A DNA stretch of 64,000 nt, from NCBI GenBank assembly GCA_002320815.1, contig DCLA01000061.1, positions 46,059 to 110,058 on the forward strand, in the 5' to 3' direction. Source of the DNA: Myxococcales bacterium UBA1660. GTDB lineage: Bacteria > Myxococcota_A > Polyangia > Polyangiales > Houyiibacteriaceae. How positions within the stretch are numbered: position 1 is the first letter of the stretch; the number at the start of each line of letters is the position of its first letter. Shown piece after piece: positions 1 to 9,683 of the stretch. The position numbers and the translations under genes are program-made. A model generated the notes under the pieces. That model worked only from the letters and a program-made list of their open reading frames with translations. It had not been told where the DNA came from and searched no databases.

Positions 1-590
1 AAGACCACGTGCGGCTTCAGCGCACCGCTGCAGACCTCGCAGGGGACGACTCGGAAGTCCGCGCCGGGGTCGATCTCCGCGTCGCCGTCGGGCGCCATCT
101 CCGCGCTCCGCGCCGCCCAGCCGGGGTTCGCCTCGCGTAGCCGACGCTGGAGCTCGGCCCTCGGCGAGACCGCGCCGCAGTCGAGACAGACGACCTCGGC
201 CAGCGCGCCGTGGAGCTCCACCACGTTCTGGCTGCCCGCGCGATGGTGCAGTCGGTCGACGTTCTGGGTGATCAACCCGGTGAGCAGCCCCCGCTCCTCC
301 ATGGCCGCCAACGCGCGGTGACCGGCGTTGGGCTGCGCGCCGTCGAAGCGCTCCCAGCCCACCACCGCCCGAGCCCAGTAGCGACGTCGCATGGCCGGAT
401 CGGCCATGAAGGCCTTGAACTGGATCGGGTTCCGGGCGCGCCGTCGGGTCTCGGGCCCGCGGTAGTCGGGGATGCCGGACTCGGTGCTGCAACCGGCGCC
501 GGTGAGCACCGCGATCCGCTTGCCACGCAGGAGCGCGAGGAGATCGTCCAGGGAGCGGCCGACGGCTTCGGGCGGGAGGGTTTCGAGCAT
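1..590 (-). CDS. Sir2-family NAD-dependent protein deacylase (sirtuin), 3' end missing
   Basis: This gene runs off the left edge; 196 codons are visible. Sirtuins remove acyl groups from lysine using NAD+. The N-terminal part shows the NAD-binding signature GAGCSTESGIPDYRG (about residues 31-45), the TQNVD motif and the catalytic histidine in ELHGAL. Zinc-ligand cysteine pairs follow as CLDC and CEVC with a longer insert between them than in E. coli CobB, closer to class II (SIRT4-like) enzymes. The start is the ATG at 588-590, before MLETLPPEAVG; an upstream ATG at 638-640 is out of frame. It is divergent from the SbcCD-like operon with under 100 bp between, so they may share a control region. 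Family assignment is firm; substrate is unknown. Confidence 0.9.
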   Translation of the reverse strand, partial: MLETLPPEAVGRSLDDLLALLRGKRIAVLTGAGCSTESGIPDYRGPETRRRARNPIQFKAFMADPAMRRRYWARAVVGWERFDGAQPNAGHRALAAMEERGLLTGLITQNVDRLHHRAGSQNVVELHGALAEVVCLDCGAVSPRAELQRRLREANPGWAARSAEMAPDGDAEIDPGADFRVVPCEVCSGALKPHVV

Positions 591-668
591 CGCGGGGGCC
601 TTCAGCGTGACCGATGGGCTCCGGCGCGTCGATGACCCATGGACGTCGGCGTCTCGGGGATGCAAAGC

Positions 669-696
669 ATGGGGCCAGTGAGATGGGGCCAGTGAG
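669..696 (+). repeat. 14-bp perfect tandem duplication at a gene start
   Basis: The 14-mer ATGGGGCCAGTGAG occurs twice in direct tandem. The second copy supplies the in-frame ATG (683) and GTG (692) of the downstream gene. The first copy's ATG (669) opens a different frame that stops after eight codons at the second copy's TGA. It looks like a recent duplication that doubled the start signal. Confidence 0.85.
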
Positions 697-3559
697 CGAG
701 GTGGAGAAGCGGGCGATCGCCGAGGCGCTGCGGCTACGCCGGGCGCCCCACGATCCCCTGCGGGCCGTGGCCGCCGCGGACTCCGCCGGCCTGCGGCTCC
801 GGGTCGGTGAGCCGGAGGTCTTCCGCGCCGCGGTCGACCTCCTGGATCTCGAGGGCACCGTGACCCTCGACGGCGAGCCCGAACCCCGGGCGCGGCTCCT
901 GGCGCTCTTGCTGGGCGATGGGCTCGCACGCGGAGGTCGGCGCTTCCTCTGGGTCGGCCCGCGGCCCCGCGCCGTGGACCGGGCGGCCGCCCGGTCGGCC
1001 CTTCCGCTCCACGAGGTACGCGCAGAGCGCGGGGCCTACGACGGCGAGGGCCTCTTCGGGATCGCCGCGGTCACCGGCGCGCCGCCGGGCCTCGGTCGCG
1101 CCGCGGCCTTCGACGGCGTCTTCGCGCCGCTCGACGACGACGTGCCCGCGACGGGTCCCGCGGTCCGCGTCGGTCCCGGAGGCCTGCGCACCCTCCCCGA
1201 TCGGCGGGGCGAGGCGGCGGTCGTCGCCGTCGCCGAAGGCCCCGCCGCCCGCGAAGCGCGCGCCGTGCTCGACGAAGCGCTGGCGGTCCTCGACCCCGCG
1301 CCCCTGGGCGAGCTGGCGCGCGCCGCCGCCCGCGGGTCCACCGCGGCGCTCGTGGCCACCCTGCGGCGACTGGAGACCCGCCTGGGCCGCATGGTCCGCG
1401 CGCACCGAGCCCAACGGAGCGACGACGGCCTGGAGACCGCCGAGCAGCTCTGCTGGGAGCGCGGCGCGGCGCTCGGGGACCCGGACCGCGACGCCATCCT
1501 GGCGGCCCTGTCGCTCCAGACCCCCCGGCGCGCGTTGGAAGACGAGCGCGAACGCCTGGCGAGCCTCCGCGCCGCCGCCGAAGCCGAAGGCGACCCCGCG
1601 GTGGACGCCCTGGTGGGCACCGGCGCCCGCTTGCTCGTGGTCGCCAGCCGCGCCGCCCAGGAGGCCGCCCGCGCGCGCCTGCCCGCCGCCGCCGCCGCCG
1701 AGGACGTCGTCGAACGGCTGGAGCAGGCCCGGGATGGCGCCGTCGCCGTGGTCCGCGACGACGAGCTCCGGTCGGCGCGCGTCGATCGCGTGATGCGCGC
1801 GGGCCTGCCGAGCGCGCGACTGGACGACGGTGGCGCCACCGAAGCGGACACGCTCGTCTCGCTGGAGCGCGACGCGCGCGAAGGGGTGGCGCCCCCGGCA
1901 GCGGAACTCGCGTGCTCGGCGGAGGCCGCGCTCTGGCGGGACTGGTGCGCGGCGCTGGAGCTCCAGGCGCCCCCGACCCATCCCGACGCCGCCTCGTCCA
2001 TGGAGGCGGCCCTCGCCGGCCCCACCGAGCTCTCCCTGGGCCACCTCGCCGACGCCACCGGCGCGCGCCTCTTCGCGTTGGGCGACGCGCCCGAGGGCAT
2101 CCCCGGCTACCCGGACCTCGCCGAGGCGCTCTTCGCCGAGGGCCGGGCGCTGCTCCCCACCGCGACCGCCCGCCTCGACCGCGCGCTCGGCGCCGCCCGC
2201 TCCGAGCGCGCGCTCGCCCTCGCCGCTTTCGCGCGGGCGCAGGACGCAGCCGCCGAGCGCGTCGCCGAGGCCGAGCGGAAGACGGCCCGTGCGCTGAGCG
2301 CGGACGAGCGGACCGGCGGCGAGCAGTCGATTCACGACGCCCGTGAGGCGGCTGCGGCGCTGGACGCGACGCCGATCGAGGACGCCTACCGGCGAGCCCG
2401 CACCGCGGCGCTGGTGACGTTCGCGACGCCCCCCACCCTCGACGCGACATATCCCGTCGACGGCGATGGCCAGGGTCGGGGGACCGTGCTCCGCATCCTC
2501 CACACCGCCGATTGGCACCTCGGTCGCCGCCACCGATCGCTGCCCGAACCCGCGCGCCACACGCTGGCGCGCTCCCGCTACGAGACCGTCGAGCGCATCC
2601 TCGCGCTGGGGACGCGCCTCGAGGTGGACGCCGTCCTCTGCGCCGGGGACCTCTTCGACGAACCCGACCCGGACGAAGCGGTGACCGCTCCCCTCGCGGA
2701 GCTCCTGGAGACGACCCGGGTCCCGGTCGTGCTCCTCCCGGGCAACCACGACCCCGTGAACGGATCACGCAGCCCCTGGCACCCCGACCACGCCTTCCGG
2801 CGCCGGCTCCCCGCCACCGTCCACGTCGTCGACCGGGACGACTTCGAGCTGGCCGTGGGTCCCGGCGTGGTCGTCGCCACCCCCTGCCGCTCGACCGCCG
2901 GCGCGGCGCCCATCACCGCGCGCCTGGCGGCCCGGCCCGACGGCGACGAGCGGCCCCGGGTCGGCTTGGCCCACGGGTCGACCTTCGCCGACGACGTGCC
3001 CTTCCCGGTCGGCCTCGACGGTCTCGATGCCCTGGGCCTCGACCTCCTCGCGCTCGGCGACCACCACGGCCTGGCGATCCACGAGGGGGCCACCACCGTG
3101 GCCTACCCGGGCACGCCCGAGCCGACCCGCTTCGGCGAACACGGCGCGGGCCACGTGGTCCTGGCCACCGTCGGGCGCGGCGCCGTCCGCTGTGTCCCCG
3201 AGCGAGTGCAGCGCTGGCGCTGGCGCGACGAGACCGTGCGCTCCGTCGCCGAGCTCGCCGCGCTGACCGAGACCGACCTCGACGCCACCGTCCTCCGGTT
3301 GACCCTGAGCGGCACCCTCACGCCCAACGAGCACGCGCGGCTGGAGCGACTCCTCGGCGTCCTCGAGCGCCGGGTCGAGGCGTTGGTCGTGCGCCGCGAG
3401 GACCTGCGCCTCGATCTCGCCCGGGGAGCCACGCCCCTCGAAGGTCTGCCGGAGCTCCTCCGCGACGCCGGACAGCAGCTCCTCGGCGACGCGCGCCAAG
3501 GCGACGCCGTGGCCGAGCGCGCCCTCCGGCATCTCTTCCGGCTGGTGGCCGAGCGATGA
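683..3559 (+). CDS. SbcD/YhaO-like metallophosphoesterase nuclease with a long unrecognised N-terminal part
   Basis: One uninterrupted frame of 958 codons. The C-terminal 357 residues (from a GTG at 2486) are an Mre11/SbcD-type calcineurin-like nuclease: TADWHLGR, GDLFDEPD, LLPGNHDP, a histidine in LAHGS, and LGDHHG, the five metal-binding blocks in order. The first 600 residues are alanine- and arginine-rich, with possible coiled stretches, and I recognise no domain or Walker A motif; the layout is only vaguely helicase-like. The gene overlaps the ATPase gene by ATGA, so the two subunits are translationally coupled. It may be one fused protein, or two genes with the nuclease starting at 2486 after a purine-rich AGGGTCGGGGG. 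The start could also be ATG 614 or GTG 692. Nuclease call is firm; the N-terminal function is unknown. Confidence 0.8.
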   Translation: MGPVSEVEKRAIAEALRLRRAPHDPLRAVAAADSAGLRLRVGEPEVFRAAVDLLDLEGTVTLDGEPEPRARLLALLLGDGLARGGRRFLWVGPRPRAVDRAAARSALPLHEVRAERGAYDGEGLFGIAAVTGAPPGLGRAAAFDGVFAPLDDDVPATGPAVRVGPGGLRTLPDRRGEAAVVAVAEGPAAREARAVLDEALAVLDPAPLGELARAAARGSTAALVATLRRLETRLGRMVRAHRAQRSDDGLETAEQLCWERGAALGDPDRDAILAALSLQTPRRALEDERERLASLRAAAEAEGDPAVDALVGTGARLLVVASRAAQEAARARLPAAAAAEDVVERLEQARDGAVAVVRDDELRSARVDRVMRAGLPSARLDDGGATEADTLVSLERDAREGVAPPAAELACSAEAALWRDWCAALELQAPPTHPDAASSMEAALAGPTELSLGHLADATGARLFALGDAPEGIPGYPDLAEALFAEGRALLPTATARLDRALGAARSERALALAAFARAQDAAAERVAEAERKTARALSADERTGGEQSIHDAREAAAALDATPIEDAYRRARTAALVTFATPPTLDATYPVDGDGQGRGTVLRILHTADWHLGRRHRSLPEPARHTLARSRYETVERILALGTRLEVDAVLCAGDLFDEPDPDEAVTAPLAELLETTRVPVVLLPGNHDPVNGSRSPWHPDHAFRRRLPATVHVVDRDDFELAVGPGVVVATPCRSTAGAAPITARLAARPDGDERPRVGLAHGSTFADDVPFPVGLDGLDALGLDLLALGDHHGLAIHEGATTVAYPGTPEPTRFGEHGAGHVVLATVGRGAVRCVPERVQRWRWRDETVRSVAELAALTETDLDATVLRLTLSGTLTPNEHARLERLLGVLERRVEALVVRREDLRLDLARGATPLEGLPELLRDAGQQLLGDARQGDAVAERALRHLFRLVAER

Positions 3560-6402
3560 TCGTCGAACGCCTGGAGGTGAAGCACTTCCGGCGGGTCCGC
3601 GACGCGGACCTGGCCCTCGGCGCCGGCCTCAACGTGATCCACGGCCCCAACGACCTGGGGAAGTCCACGCTGGCCGAGGCGGTCCGCGCGGCGCTGCTGC
3701 TGCGCTCCAACGCCAAGGAGGCCGAACGCCTGATCCCCTGGGACGACGCCGAGGCCCAGCCCTTCGTCCGGCTGACCTTCCGCGACGCGGACGGCGTCCG
3801 CTGGCGGGTCCAGAAGCGCTTCGGCCGCAGCGGCGCCAAGGGGTCCCTCCTCGAGCGCGACGAGCGCGGTCAGTGGAGCGTCGCCGCCAAGGGCCGAGAG
3901 GTCGATGGGGTCCTGCGGGAGCGCTTCCGGCTCGGCCTCCCGCAACCCGGAGGGCGCGGCGGCCCGCGCGGGATCCCGGACACCTTCCTCGCCCGCGCGC
4001 TCCTCGGGCACCAGGGCGAGGCCATCCAGCTCTTCGGCAGCGGCGTGGAGGGCGACCCCGACGACAGCGGCCGCGCCTGGCTCGAAGAGACCATGGCCAG
4101 CTACGCGCGCGACGAGACCTTCGACCGCGTGCTCCAGGAAGCGCGCGCCAAGGTCGCCGAAGCCTACACCGCCAAGGGCAACCGGTCCGGCGCCGCGGGG
4201 ACGCCCTTCGGCGAAGCCGCCGAGCGAGTGCGCGCCGCCCTGGACGCCGAACGCGCGGCGCGCGCCGCCCTGGACGACGCCGAGGAGACCCGCGCCACCC
4301 TCCGAGCCCGCCGGGAAGCCCTGCGGGCGGCCGGGGCCGCGGTGGGCGACGCCCAGCGAGCGCTCCGGATGGCCGAGGCCGCCGCGCATCGGCAACGCGT
4401 ACGGTCCAGCGACGCGGCCCGCGCGCAGGCCGAGGAGCGCGTCCGAGCGCTGGAGACCCAGGCGGAGCGGCACGCCGCGCGAGCGAGCGCTCGCGAGGAG
4501 CGCCGCGCGAAGGTCGCCGCCGCCGAGGCGAAGGTGCAGGAGCTCGAGCGCGCCCTCGCCCGAGCCCGCGCCGGTGCCGCCGCCGTCGAGCATCGCGCCG
4601 CGGTCGCCACCCTCGAGCGGGCGACGACCGCCAAGGTCGCGGCCGCGGGGCTCTCCGACCTGGCCGAGCGCGCGGTGACGCTGGTCGAGCTGCGCCCGCT
4701 CCGCGCCGAGCGCGCTCGCCTCGCGGAGCGCGCCGCCGAGGCCGCGGCCCTCACCGAGACCGCGACCGAGCGCGAACGGGAGGCGGCCGCGCTCGCCGAG
4801 CCGCCCCCGCCCGACGCCGCGGCCCTCGCGGCCGCCGAGGAAGCCGCCCGGGCCGACGAGCGCGCCCGCGCTCGGCTCGAGGTGGGGCTGCGCCTGGAGC
4901 TCGACCTCGGCGTCGGCGTCGCCGCCTACCTCGTGGACGAAGGGGGCGAGCGAACCGCCGGCGAGGTCGTGGACGCGGCCAGCGAGGTCCTCGTGGAGCT
5001 CCGCCAGGACGACGCCGTCCTGGCGCGCATCCGGGCCCGCGCGGGGGATCCCTCGCTCCACGACGAGGCAGAGCGGGCGCGGGCGGCGCTGGCCACTGCT
5101 CTGGAGCCCCTGCGCCGGACCCACGGTCTGGACACCGCCGGCCCCGCCGCGCTGACCGCGCTGACCGCGCTGAGGACCCTGGCCCGCGAGGGCGCCGAAC
5201 GGCTCCGCGAAGCGACCGAGCGGCGCGCCGAGGCCGGGCGACTCCGCGAGAAGGCCGCCGCCCTGGCGGCCGGGGACACCGAGGAGCTGGACGGGCGCAT
5301 CGCGCGCGCGCTCGACGCGGTGGGTGACGTCGAGGAGGTGGAGGCCGCGCTCGGCGAGGGGGACCCCGAGGCCTTCCGCGAGGCCGCCCGCCAGCGGTTC
5401 GCCGAGGCCGACGCCGCGCTCCGCGACGCCGAGCGTCGCGTCACCGCCGCCGAAGCCCGCGCGCAGACCAGCCGGGAGAATTTGGAGGGCGACGAGGAGC
5501 CGACCACCGATTCCGTCGACGAGAGCCAAAGCGCCCTGGGAGTCGCGCGGGCCGCGCTGGTCGCTCTGCGCGAAGCGGACGCCGAGCCCGAGGCCGACGC
5601 CGCGGAGTTGAACGCGGCGCTCCGCGCGGCCCGCGAAGCGCTCACCGAGCGCCGCACCGTCCACGCCGGGTTGCTCGCGACCGAGACCGAGCCCTTCGAC
5701 GAAGCGCACCTCGACGCGGCTCTCTCCGTGGAGGACGCCCGAGGGAGCCTCATCGAGGCCGAGGCCGCGGAGCGCGCCCTACGCGACGAGGTCGCCCGCC
5801 TCGAAGGGCGCGCCGAACGACTCCCGCTGGACCAGGCGCAGCGCGCCTGGGAGAGGGCGAAGCGCGCCCTGACGCACGCCGAAGAAGCCGAAGCCGAGGT
5901 GGGCCTGGAGTACGAGGGCTGGCGCCGGCTGGTCGAAGCCCTCGAGGCGAGCGCGGCCCGCATGGGACGAGACCTCGGAGCCACCCTGGTGGAACCGGTC
6001 CGGGACCGCTTCGACGCGCTGCTCCGTTCGGTCGGCGGCGCGGTGGAGCGCTACGGCGGCCTCGCCTTCGGGGCCGACGCGAGCACCGAGGGCGCGGTGG
6101 TGGACGGCGAGGTCCGCGAGCTGGAGGCGCTCTCGATGGGGACCCGGGAACAGCTCGCGACCCTACTCCGGCTGACCCTCGCCGAGCGGCTGGGCACCTT
6201 CTTGGTCCTCGACGACCACCTGACCCACTCCGACGGCGACCGCACCCGGGTCCTCGGCGAGCTGATGCGCCAGGTGGCCAAGGACACCCAGCTCATCGTC
6301 TTCACCTGCCACCCGGAGCGCTACCTCGCCGAGCGCGAGCGCGACGCCGCCACCGACCGGCTCACCGCCGTCGACGCCGGCCGGCTCCTCCGCAGCGAGT
6401 GA
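3556..6402 (+). CDS. SbcC/Rad50/YhaN-like SMC-type ATPase
   Basis: 948 residues. An ABC-type ATPase that would pair with the upstream nuclease in DNA-end processing. Walker A is GPNDLGKST at residues 30-38. The C-terminal head carries the signature-like LSMGTREQ and the Walker B FLVLDDHL. Between the heads lie several hundred residues of alanine/glutamate/arginine-rich coiled coil, broken by a small globular stretch near residues 430-490. No CxxC zinc hook exists: the only cysteine is in FTCHPE near the end. This matches the YhaN branch rather than classical SbcC. The start overlaps the previous stop (ATGA). Confidence 0.88.
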   Translation: MIVERLEVKHFRRVRDADLALGAGLNVIHGPNDLGKSTLAEAVRAALLLRSNAKEAERLIPWDDAEAQPFVRLTFRDADGVRWRVQKRFGRSGAKGSLLERDERGQWSVAAKGREVDGVLRERFRLGLPQPGGRGGPRGIPDTFLARALLGHQGEAIQLFGSGVEGDPDDSGRAWLEETMASYARDETFDRVLQEARAKVAEAYTAKGNRSGAAGTPFGEAAERVRAALDAERAARAALDDAEETRATLRARREALRAAGAAVGDAQRALRMAEAAAHRQRVRSSDAARAQAEERVRALETQAERHAARASAREERRAKVAAAEAKVQELERALARARAGAAAVEHRAAVATLERATTAKVAAAGLSDLAERAVTLVELRPLRAERARLAERAAEAAALTETATEREREAAALAEPPPPDAAALAAAEEAARADERARARLEVGLRLELDLGVGVAAYLVDEGGERTAGEVVDAASEVLVELRQDDAVLARIRARAGDPSLHDEAERARAALATALEPLRRTHGLDTAGPAALTALTALRTLAREGAERLREATERRAEAGRLREKAAALAAGDTEELDGRIARALDAVGDVEEVEAALGEGDPEAFREAARQRFAEADAALRDAERRVTAAEARAQTSRENLEGDEEPTTDSVDESQSALGVARAALVALREADAEPEADAAELNAALRAAREALTERRTVHAGLLATETEPFDEAHLDAALSVEDARGSLIEAEAAERALRDEVARLEGRAERLPLDQAQRAWERAKRALTHAEEAEAEVGLEYEGWRRLVEALEASAARMGRDLGATLVEPVRDRFDALLRSVGGAVERYGGLAFGADASTEGAVVDGEVRELEALSMGTREQLATLLRLTLAERLGTFLVLDDHLTHSDGDRTRVLGELMRQVAKDTQLIVFTCHPERYLAERERDAATDRLTAVDAGRLLRSE

Positions 6403-6467
6403 GGCCTCGCGGGAGGGCCACCCGGCCCCAGGCTGGCGGGCCCCAGGGCCGGCCCTAGGGATCCCGC

Positions 6468-6974
6468 ATGACCTTCGCTGCTCGCTTCTTGGCCCTCTTC
6501 GGCGTCCTGTCGGCCTCGGCCTGTGGGGGGCGCTTTCGCGACGACGACGACGACCGCTCGCGCCCCACGTGCGCGGTGGCCGATCGCACCTTGACCTGCT
6601 TCGTCAGCGAGGATCCCGACCCCGACGTCGTCGACGACGAGTCCACGACCACCCTGGAGATCACCCTCGCCGAAGGAGCCCTCGACGACGCGCCCCGGGT
6701 CATCGAAGCGACGACCGACTTCGCCGACATCGGCTTCGATGGCGAGCTGGTCGACGAGGCGCGGCTCGAGGGTCTGGAGCCCGGCGCCGCCCACGACGCC
6801 GACGTGGTCAGCGCCCTCCTCTATCGCCGGAGCCACCGGGCGGGCGTCGAGCCGGTCTACGTGCGGGTCCTCCTCGAGGGCGACGTCGCCTTCGACACCG
6901 ACGGGGACTACGACGTCGACGTCACCTGGACCGGCCCGGAGGGCTTCGAGGGCGAGCTCCGCGGCGACGACTGA
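6468..6974 (+). CDS. Small acidic lipoprotein, unknown function
   Basis: 168 residues. The N-terminus is a short hydrophobic signal ending in SASAC, a weak lipobox, followed by an Asp-rich linker. The mature part has two cysteines (TCAVADRTLTC) and looks beta-rich and acidic. No family is recognised. A TAGGGA hexamer ends 6 nt before the ATG and there is no Shine-Dalgarno sequence, so it may have its own leaderless promoter rather than belong to the operon 65 bp upstream. Confidence 0.7.
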   Translation: MTFAARFLALFGVLSASACGGRFRDDDDDRSRPTCAVADRTLTCFVSEDPDPDVVDDESTTTLEITLAEGALDDAPRVIEATTDFADIGFDGELVDEARLEGLEPGAAHDADVVSALLYRRSHRAGVEPVYVRVLLEGDVAFDTDGDYDVDVTWTGPEGFEGELRGDD

Positions 6975-6996
6975 GGCTCGCGCGATCCCGCGCGGC

Positions 6997-7857
6997 TCAG
7001 GGCGCGGTCCAGACGTACCCGGCGACGCCCTCGTAGCGGTAACCCACGTTCGTGCTCGCGTTGTCCCGCTCGGGTGCGCTGGTCGTGTAGAAGTGGCTCC
7101 CGTCCCGGACGAGCCGATAGAGCGCCGTCGCGCCACAGGTCTCGGCGGGCGCCAGGTGCCCGAGGATCCCCTCGCTCGTCCCGCCCCCCTCGCAGGTCGA
7201 GCTGGTGGTGTAGAAGCGGCGCCCGTTGCCCTTGAGGCAGCGGTAGAAGGCCACCGTCCCGGGGACGTTCGCGGCGTAGAGGAAGAAGTAGTCGGCGGTC
7301 TCGAGGGTGAAGGGCGCGTTGCTCGCCTCGGCCAGGTTGGTCGAATAGAAGTGGCTGCCCTCGCCGCGCGCCCGGTGGACCCCGACCCGGCACCCGGGGA
7401 TGGCCCCCTGGTCGCACTGTCCGTCGCAGTCGTCGTCGGCGAGGTTGCAGCTCTCCGCCGGCGGCGCGCAGCTCGGCGCGCAGGCGTCGGCGCAGGTGGT
7501 GGTCCCGGTGCTCCCACAGGCGGTCTCGCAGGCGGCGCCCGCGACGCAGGAGTCCATCGCCTCGCATCCGTTGAGGGGGTCCCCATCGCAGTCCCGGAAA
7601 CCGCCGGTGCAGGTGCCCACCGCGCACTCGCCCGCGATGCACTCCGCGCTCGCGTTGGCCACCACGCAGCTCCGGCCGCAGCCGCCGCAGTTCGACGGAT
7701 CGGTCGTGGGGTCGACGCAGACCGAACCGCAGAGGGTCAGGAAGCACTCGGTGCCCGCGTCGTCGACCGTCGCGCCATCTCGACGGGCGGTCTCGGTGGA
7801 GCTGGAGGCGCAGGCGCTCCCGAGGAGCAGCGCGACCACGACGGCGAACGAACGCAC
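6997..7857 (-). CDS. Cysteine-rich lipoprotein with DUF5648-like repeats
   Basis: 286 residues, starting at GTG with lipobox LGSAC. The N-terminal half is cysteine-rich with the myxobacterial NCGGCGRSC block and a MopE-like AESCNLADDDCDGQCD segment. The C-terminal half holds three repeats of the form HFYST/RFYTT/HFYTT with a preceding YR, as in DUF5648, a domain of secreted proteins. The likely location is the cell surface. TACCCT lies exactly 6 nt upstream of the GTG, giving a likely leaderless transcript. It is convergent with the small lipoprotein gene. Confidence 0.82.
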   Translation of the reverse strand: MRSFAVVVALLLGSACASSSTETARRDGATVDDAGTECFLTLCGSVCVDPTTDPSNCGGCGRSCVVANASAECIAGECAVGTCTGGFRDCDGDPLNGCEAMDSCVAGAACETACGSTGTTTCADACAPSCAPPAESCNLADDDCDGQCDQGAIPGCRVGVHRARGEGSHFYSTNLAEASNAPFTLETADYFFLYAANVPGTVAFYRCLKGNGRRFYTTSSTCEGGGTSEGILGHLAPAETCGATALYRLVRDGSHFYTTSAPERDNASTNVGYRYEGVAGYVWTAP

Positions 7858-8063
7858 GGCCGAAGGGTAGCCGATGTGCGGGCGCCTGTGACCATCCCGT
7901 GGACGAGGCCCCGTGACAAGCGGTCGCGATCGGCGGGGTTCCCGGTCCTCAACAGGTCCGGTCGACCCCGGCGGAGCGGCGCTCGGAGCGGGCGTTCCGT
8001 GCGGATCGGGCGTCCCCGCCGGGCCTCGGCACCTTGGCGCACTTTTCGCAGAGCCCGACGTCA

Positions 8064-9683
8064 GTGCATCGTCTCCTCCCCCTCCTCCTCGCCCTCACCG
8101 CCTGCAACGGCGTGATCGGCGACATGAGCCCGCAGCCCGAGGACGAGCCCGCCGAGGTCGGCCCCTACGCGCCCGCCGAGGCGGTGCTGCCGCGCCTCAC
8201 CGGCGTCCAGTACCGCAACGTGCTGGTCGACGTCTTCGGGGAGCCGCTACCGGCGGTGACCCTGGAGCCGGACACCAACCCCTACCTCTTCTCCAACATC
8301 GGCGGCGCGACCACCACCCTCAGCGAGCGCGGCACGGCCCTCTACGACGACGCGGCCCACGCCATCGCCCAGGCGGTGGTGGGCGACGCCGCGCGGCGCA
8401 CCGAGCTCTTCGGCTGCGAACCGGCCGCCCCCGGGGACGCCTGTGTCCCGGACGGTCTCGGGCGCATCGGCCGCCAGCTCTTTCGTCGTCCGCTGACCGC
8501 CGACGAAGAAGCCCGCTGGGTGAACGTGAGCGTCGAGCTCGCCGTCGGCGACCCCTGGCAGGGCGCCCGCTACGCCCTGGCCGGCATGCTCCAGTCGCCC
8601 TTCTTCCTCTACCGCGCGGAGATCGGCGATCCCATCGCCGGAGAGGACGGCTGGCGCCGCCTGAACGGCTACGAGCTGGCGAGCCGGCTGAGCTTCCTCT
8701 TCTGGAACACCGCCCCCGACGCCGAGCTCCTCGACGCCGCCGCCTCCGGCGCGCTGGACACCAAAGAGGGCGTCCTCGAGCAGGCCTGGCGCCTCCTCGA
8801 AGACGAGCGCGCCCGCGACGCCATCCAGCACTTCTTCGCCGAGTACCTGGACCTCGGTCGCCTCGAGGGCCTCGACCGGGACCCGGAGCGCTACGCCACC
8901 TTCACCCCGACCGTCGCCGCGTCCATGCGCAGCGAAGTCGAGCTCCTGGTCGACGACGTCGTCTTCCGCCGGGACACCGACGTCCGCGAGCTCTTCGCGA
9001 CCCGGCAGACCTTCGTGAACGACGAGCTGGCGACCCTCTACGGGGTCGACGCCCCCGACGCGACGCCGATCACCTTCGTGCCCGTCGAGCTCCCCGAGAG
9101 CGGTCCCCGAGCGGGCATCCTGACCACCGCCGCCTTCCTGGCGATGAACGCGCACCCCACCGAGACGTCCCCGACCCTGCGCGGCAAGTACGTGCGGGAG
9201 CGGGTGCTCTGTCAGACGGTCCAACCGCCCCCGCCCGACGTGGTCACCGAGCTCGCCATGGGCGAAGAGGAGGCGGCGACCCTCCGTGAGCGCCTCGAGC
9301 AGCATCGACGGGATCCCGCCTGCGCGCCCTGCCACGCCTTCATCGATCCGCCCGGGTTCCTCTTCGAGAGCTTCGACTCCATGGGCGGGCACCGCACTGA
9401 GGAGGCGGGCATGCCGGTGAACACCAGCGGCGACCTCGACGGCATCCCCCTCGCCGACGCCCGCGACCTGGCCACCATGCTCCGCGACGACCCCCGGGTC
9501 CCCCGGTGCATGGTCCGGCAGCTCCACCGGCACGCCACCGGCCGCCTCGAAGAGCAGAGCGAGATGGCCGCGCTCCTGGAACTCGAAGACACCTTCGCCG
9601 CGAGCGGCTACCGATTCCGAGACCTGCTGGTCGCCCTGGCCACCAGCGAAGCCTTCCGCACCGTCCGTGAGGTGACCCCGTGA
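8064..9683 (+). CDS. DUF1592-family (DUF1587/1595/1592/1588/1585) secreted lipoprotein
   Basis: About 539 residues. The domains appear in the usual order: DUF1587-like RLTGVQYRNVLVDVFG, DUF1595-like GRQLFRRPLTADEEARW, DUF1592 LNGYELASRLSFLFWNTAPD, DUF1588 (AGILTTAAFLAMNAHPTETS, then CAPCH), and DUF1585 near the end. These proteins are typical of Planctomycetes and Myxococcota, are exported and have no proven activity; CxxCH resembles a haem c site. The GTG at 8064 gives a compact lipoprotein signal (HRLLPLLLALTAC); a TTG at 8034 is the alternative. It overlaps the DUF1552 gene by GTGA, the standard pairing for this family. Confidence 0.88.
   Translation: MHRLLPLLLALTACNGVIGDMSPQPEDEPAEVGPYAPAEAVLPRLTGVQYRNVLVDVFGEPLPAVTLEPDTNPYLFSNIGGATTTLSERGTALYDDAAHAIAQAVVGDAARRTELFGCEPAAPGDACVPDGLGRIGRQLFRRPLTADEEARWVNVSVELAVGDPWQGARYALAGMLQSPFFLYRAEIGDPIAGEDGWRRLNGYELASRLSFLFWNTAPDAELLDAAASGALDTKEGVLEQAWRLLEDERARDAIQHFFAEYLDLGRLEGLDRDPERYATFTPTVAASMRSEVELLVDDVVFRRDTDVRELFATRQTFVNDELATLYGVDAPDATPITFVPVELPESGPRAGILTTAAFLAMNAHPTETSPTLRGKYVRERVLCQTVQPPPPDVVTELAMGEEEAATLRERLEQHRRDPACAPCHAFIDPPGFLFESFDSMGGHRTEEAGMPVNTSGDLDGIPLADARDLATMLRDDPRVPRCMVRQLHRHATGRLEEQSEMAALLELEDTFAASGYRFRDLLVALATSEAFRTVREVTP

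Noticed and set aside
734..2749. Long minus-strand open frame opposite the nuclease gene
   Set aside because: High-GC shadow: no domain, Arg/Gly-rich, and codon third-position bias favours the plus frame.
1..6402. Sirtuin plus SbcCD-like operon as a Sir2-type phage defence system
   Set aside because: The sirtuin has the zinc cysteines and catalytic motifs of ordinary deacylases and is on the opposite strand; no defence-type partner is visible.
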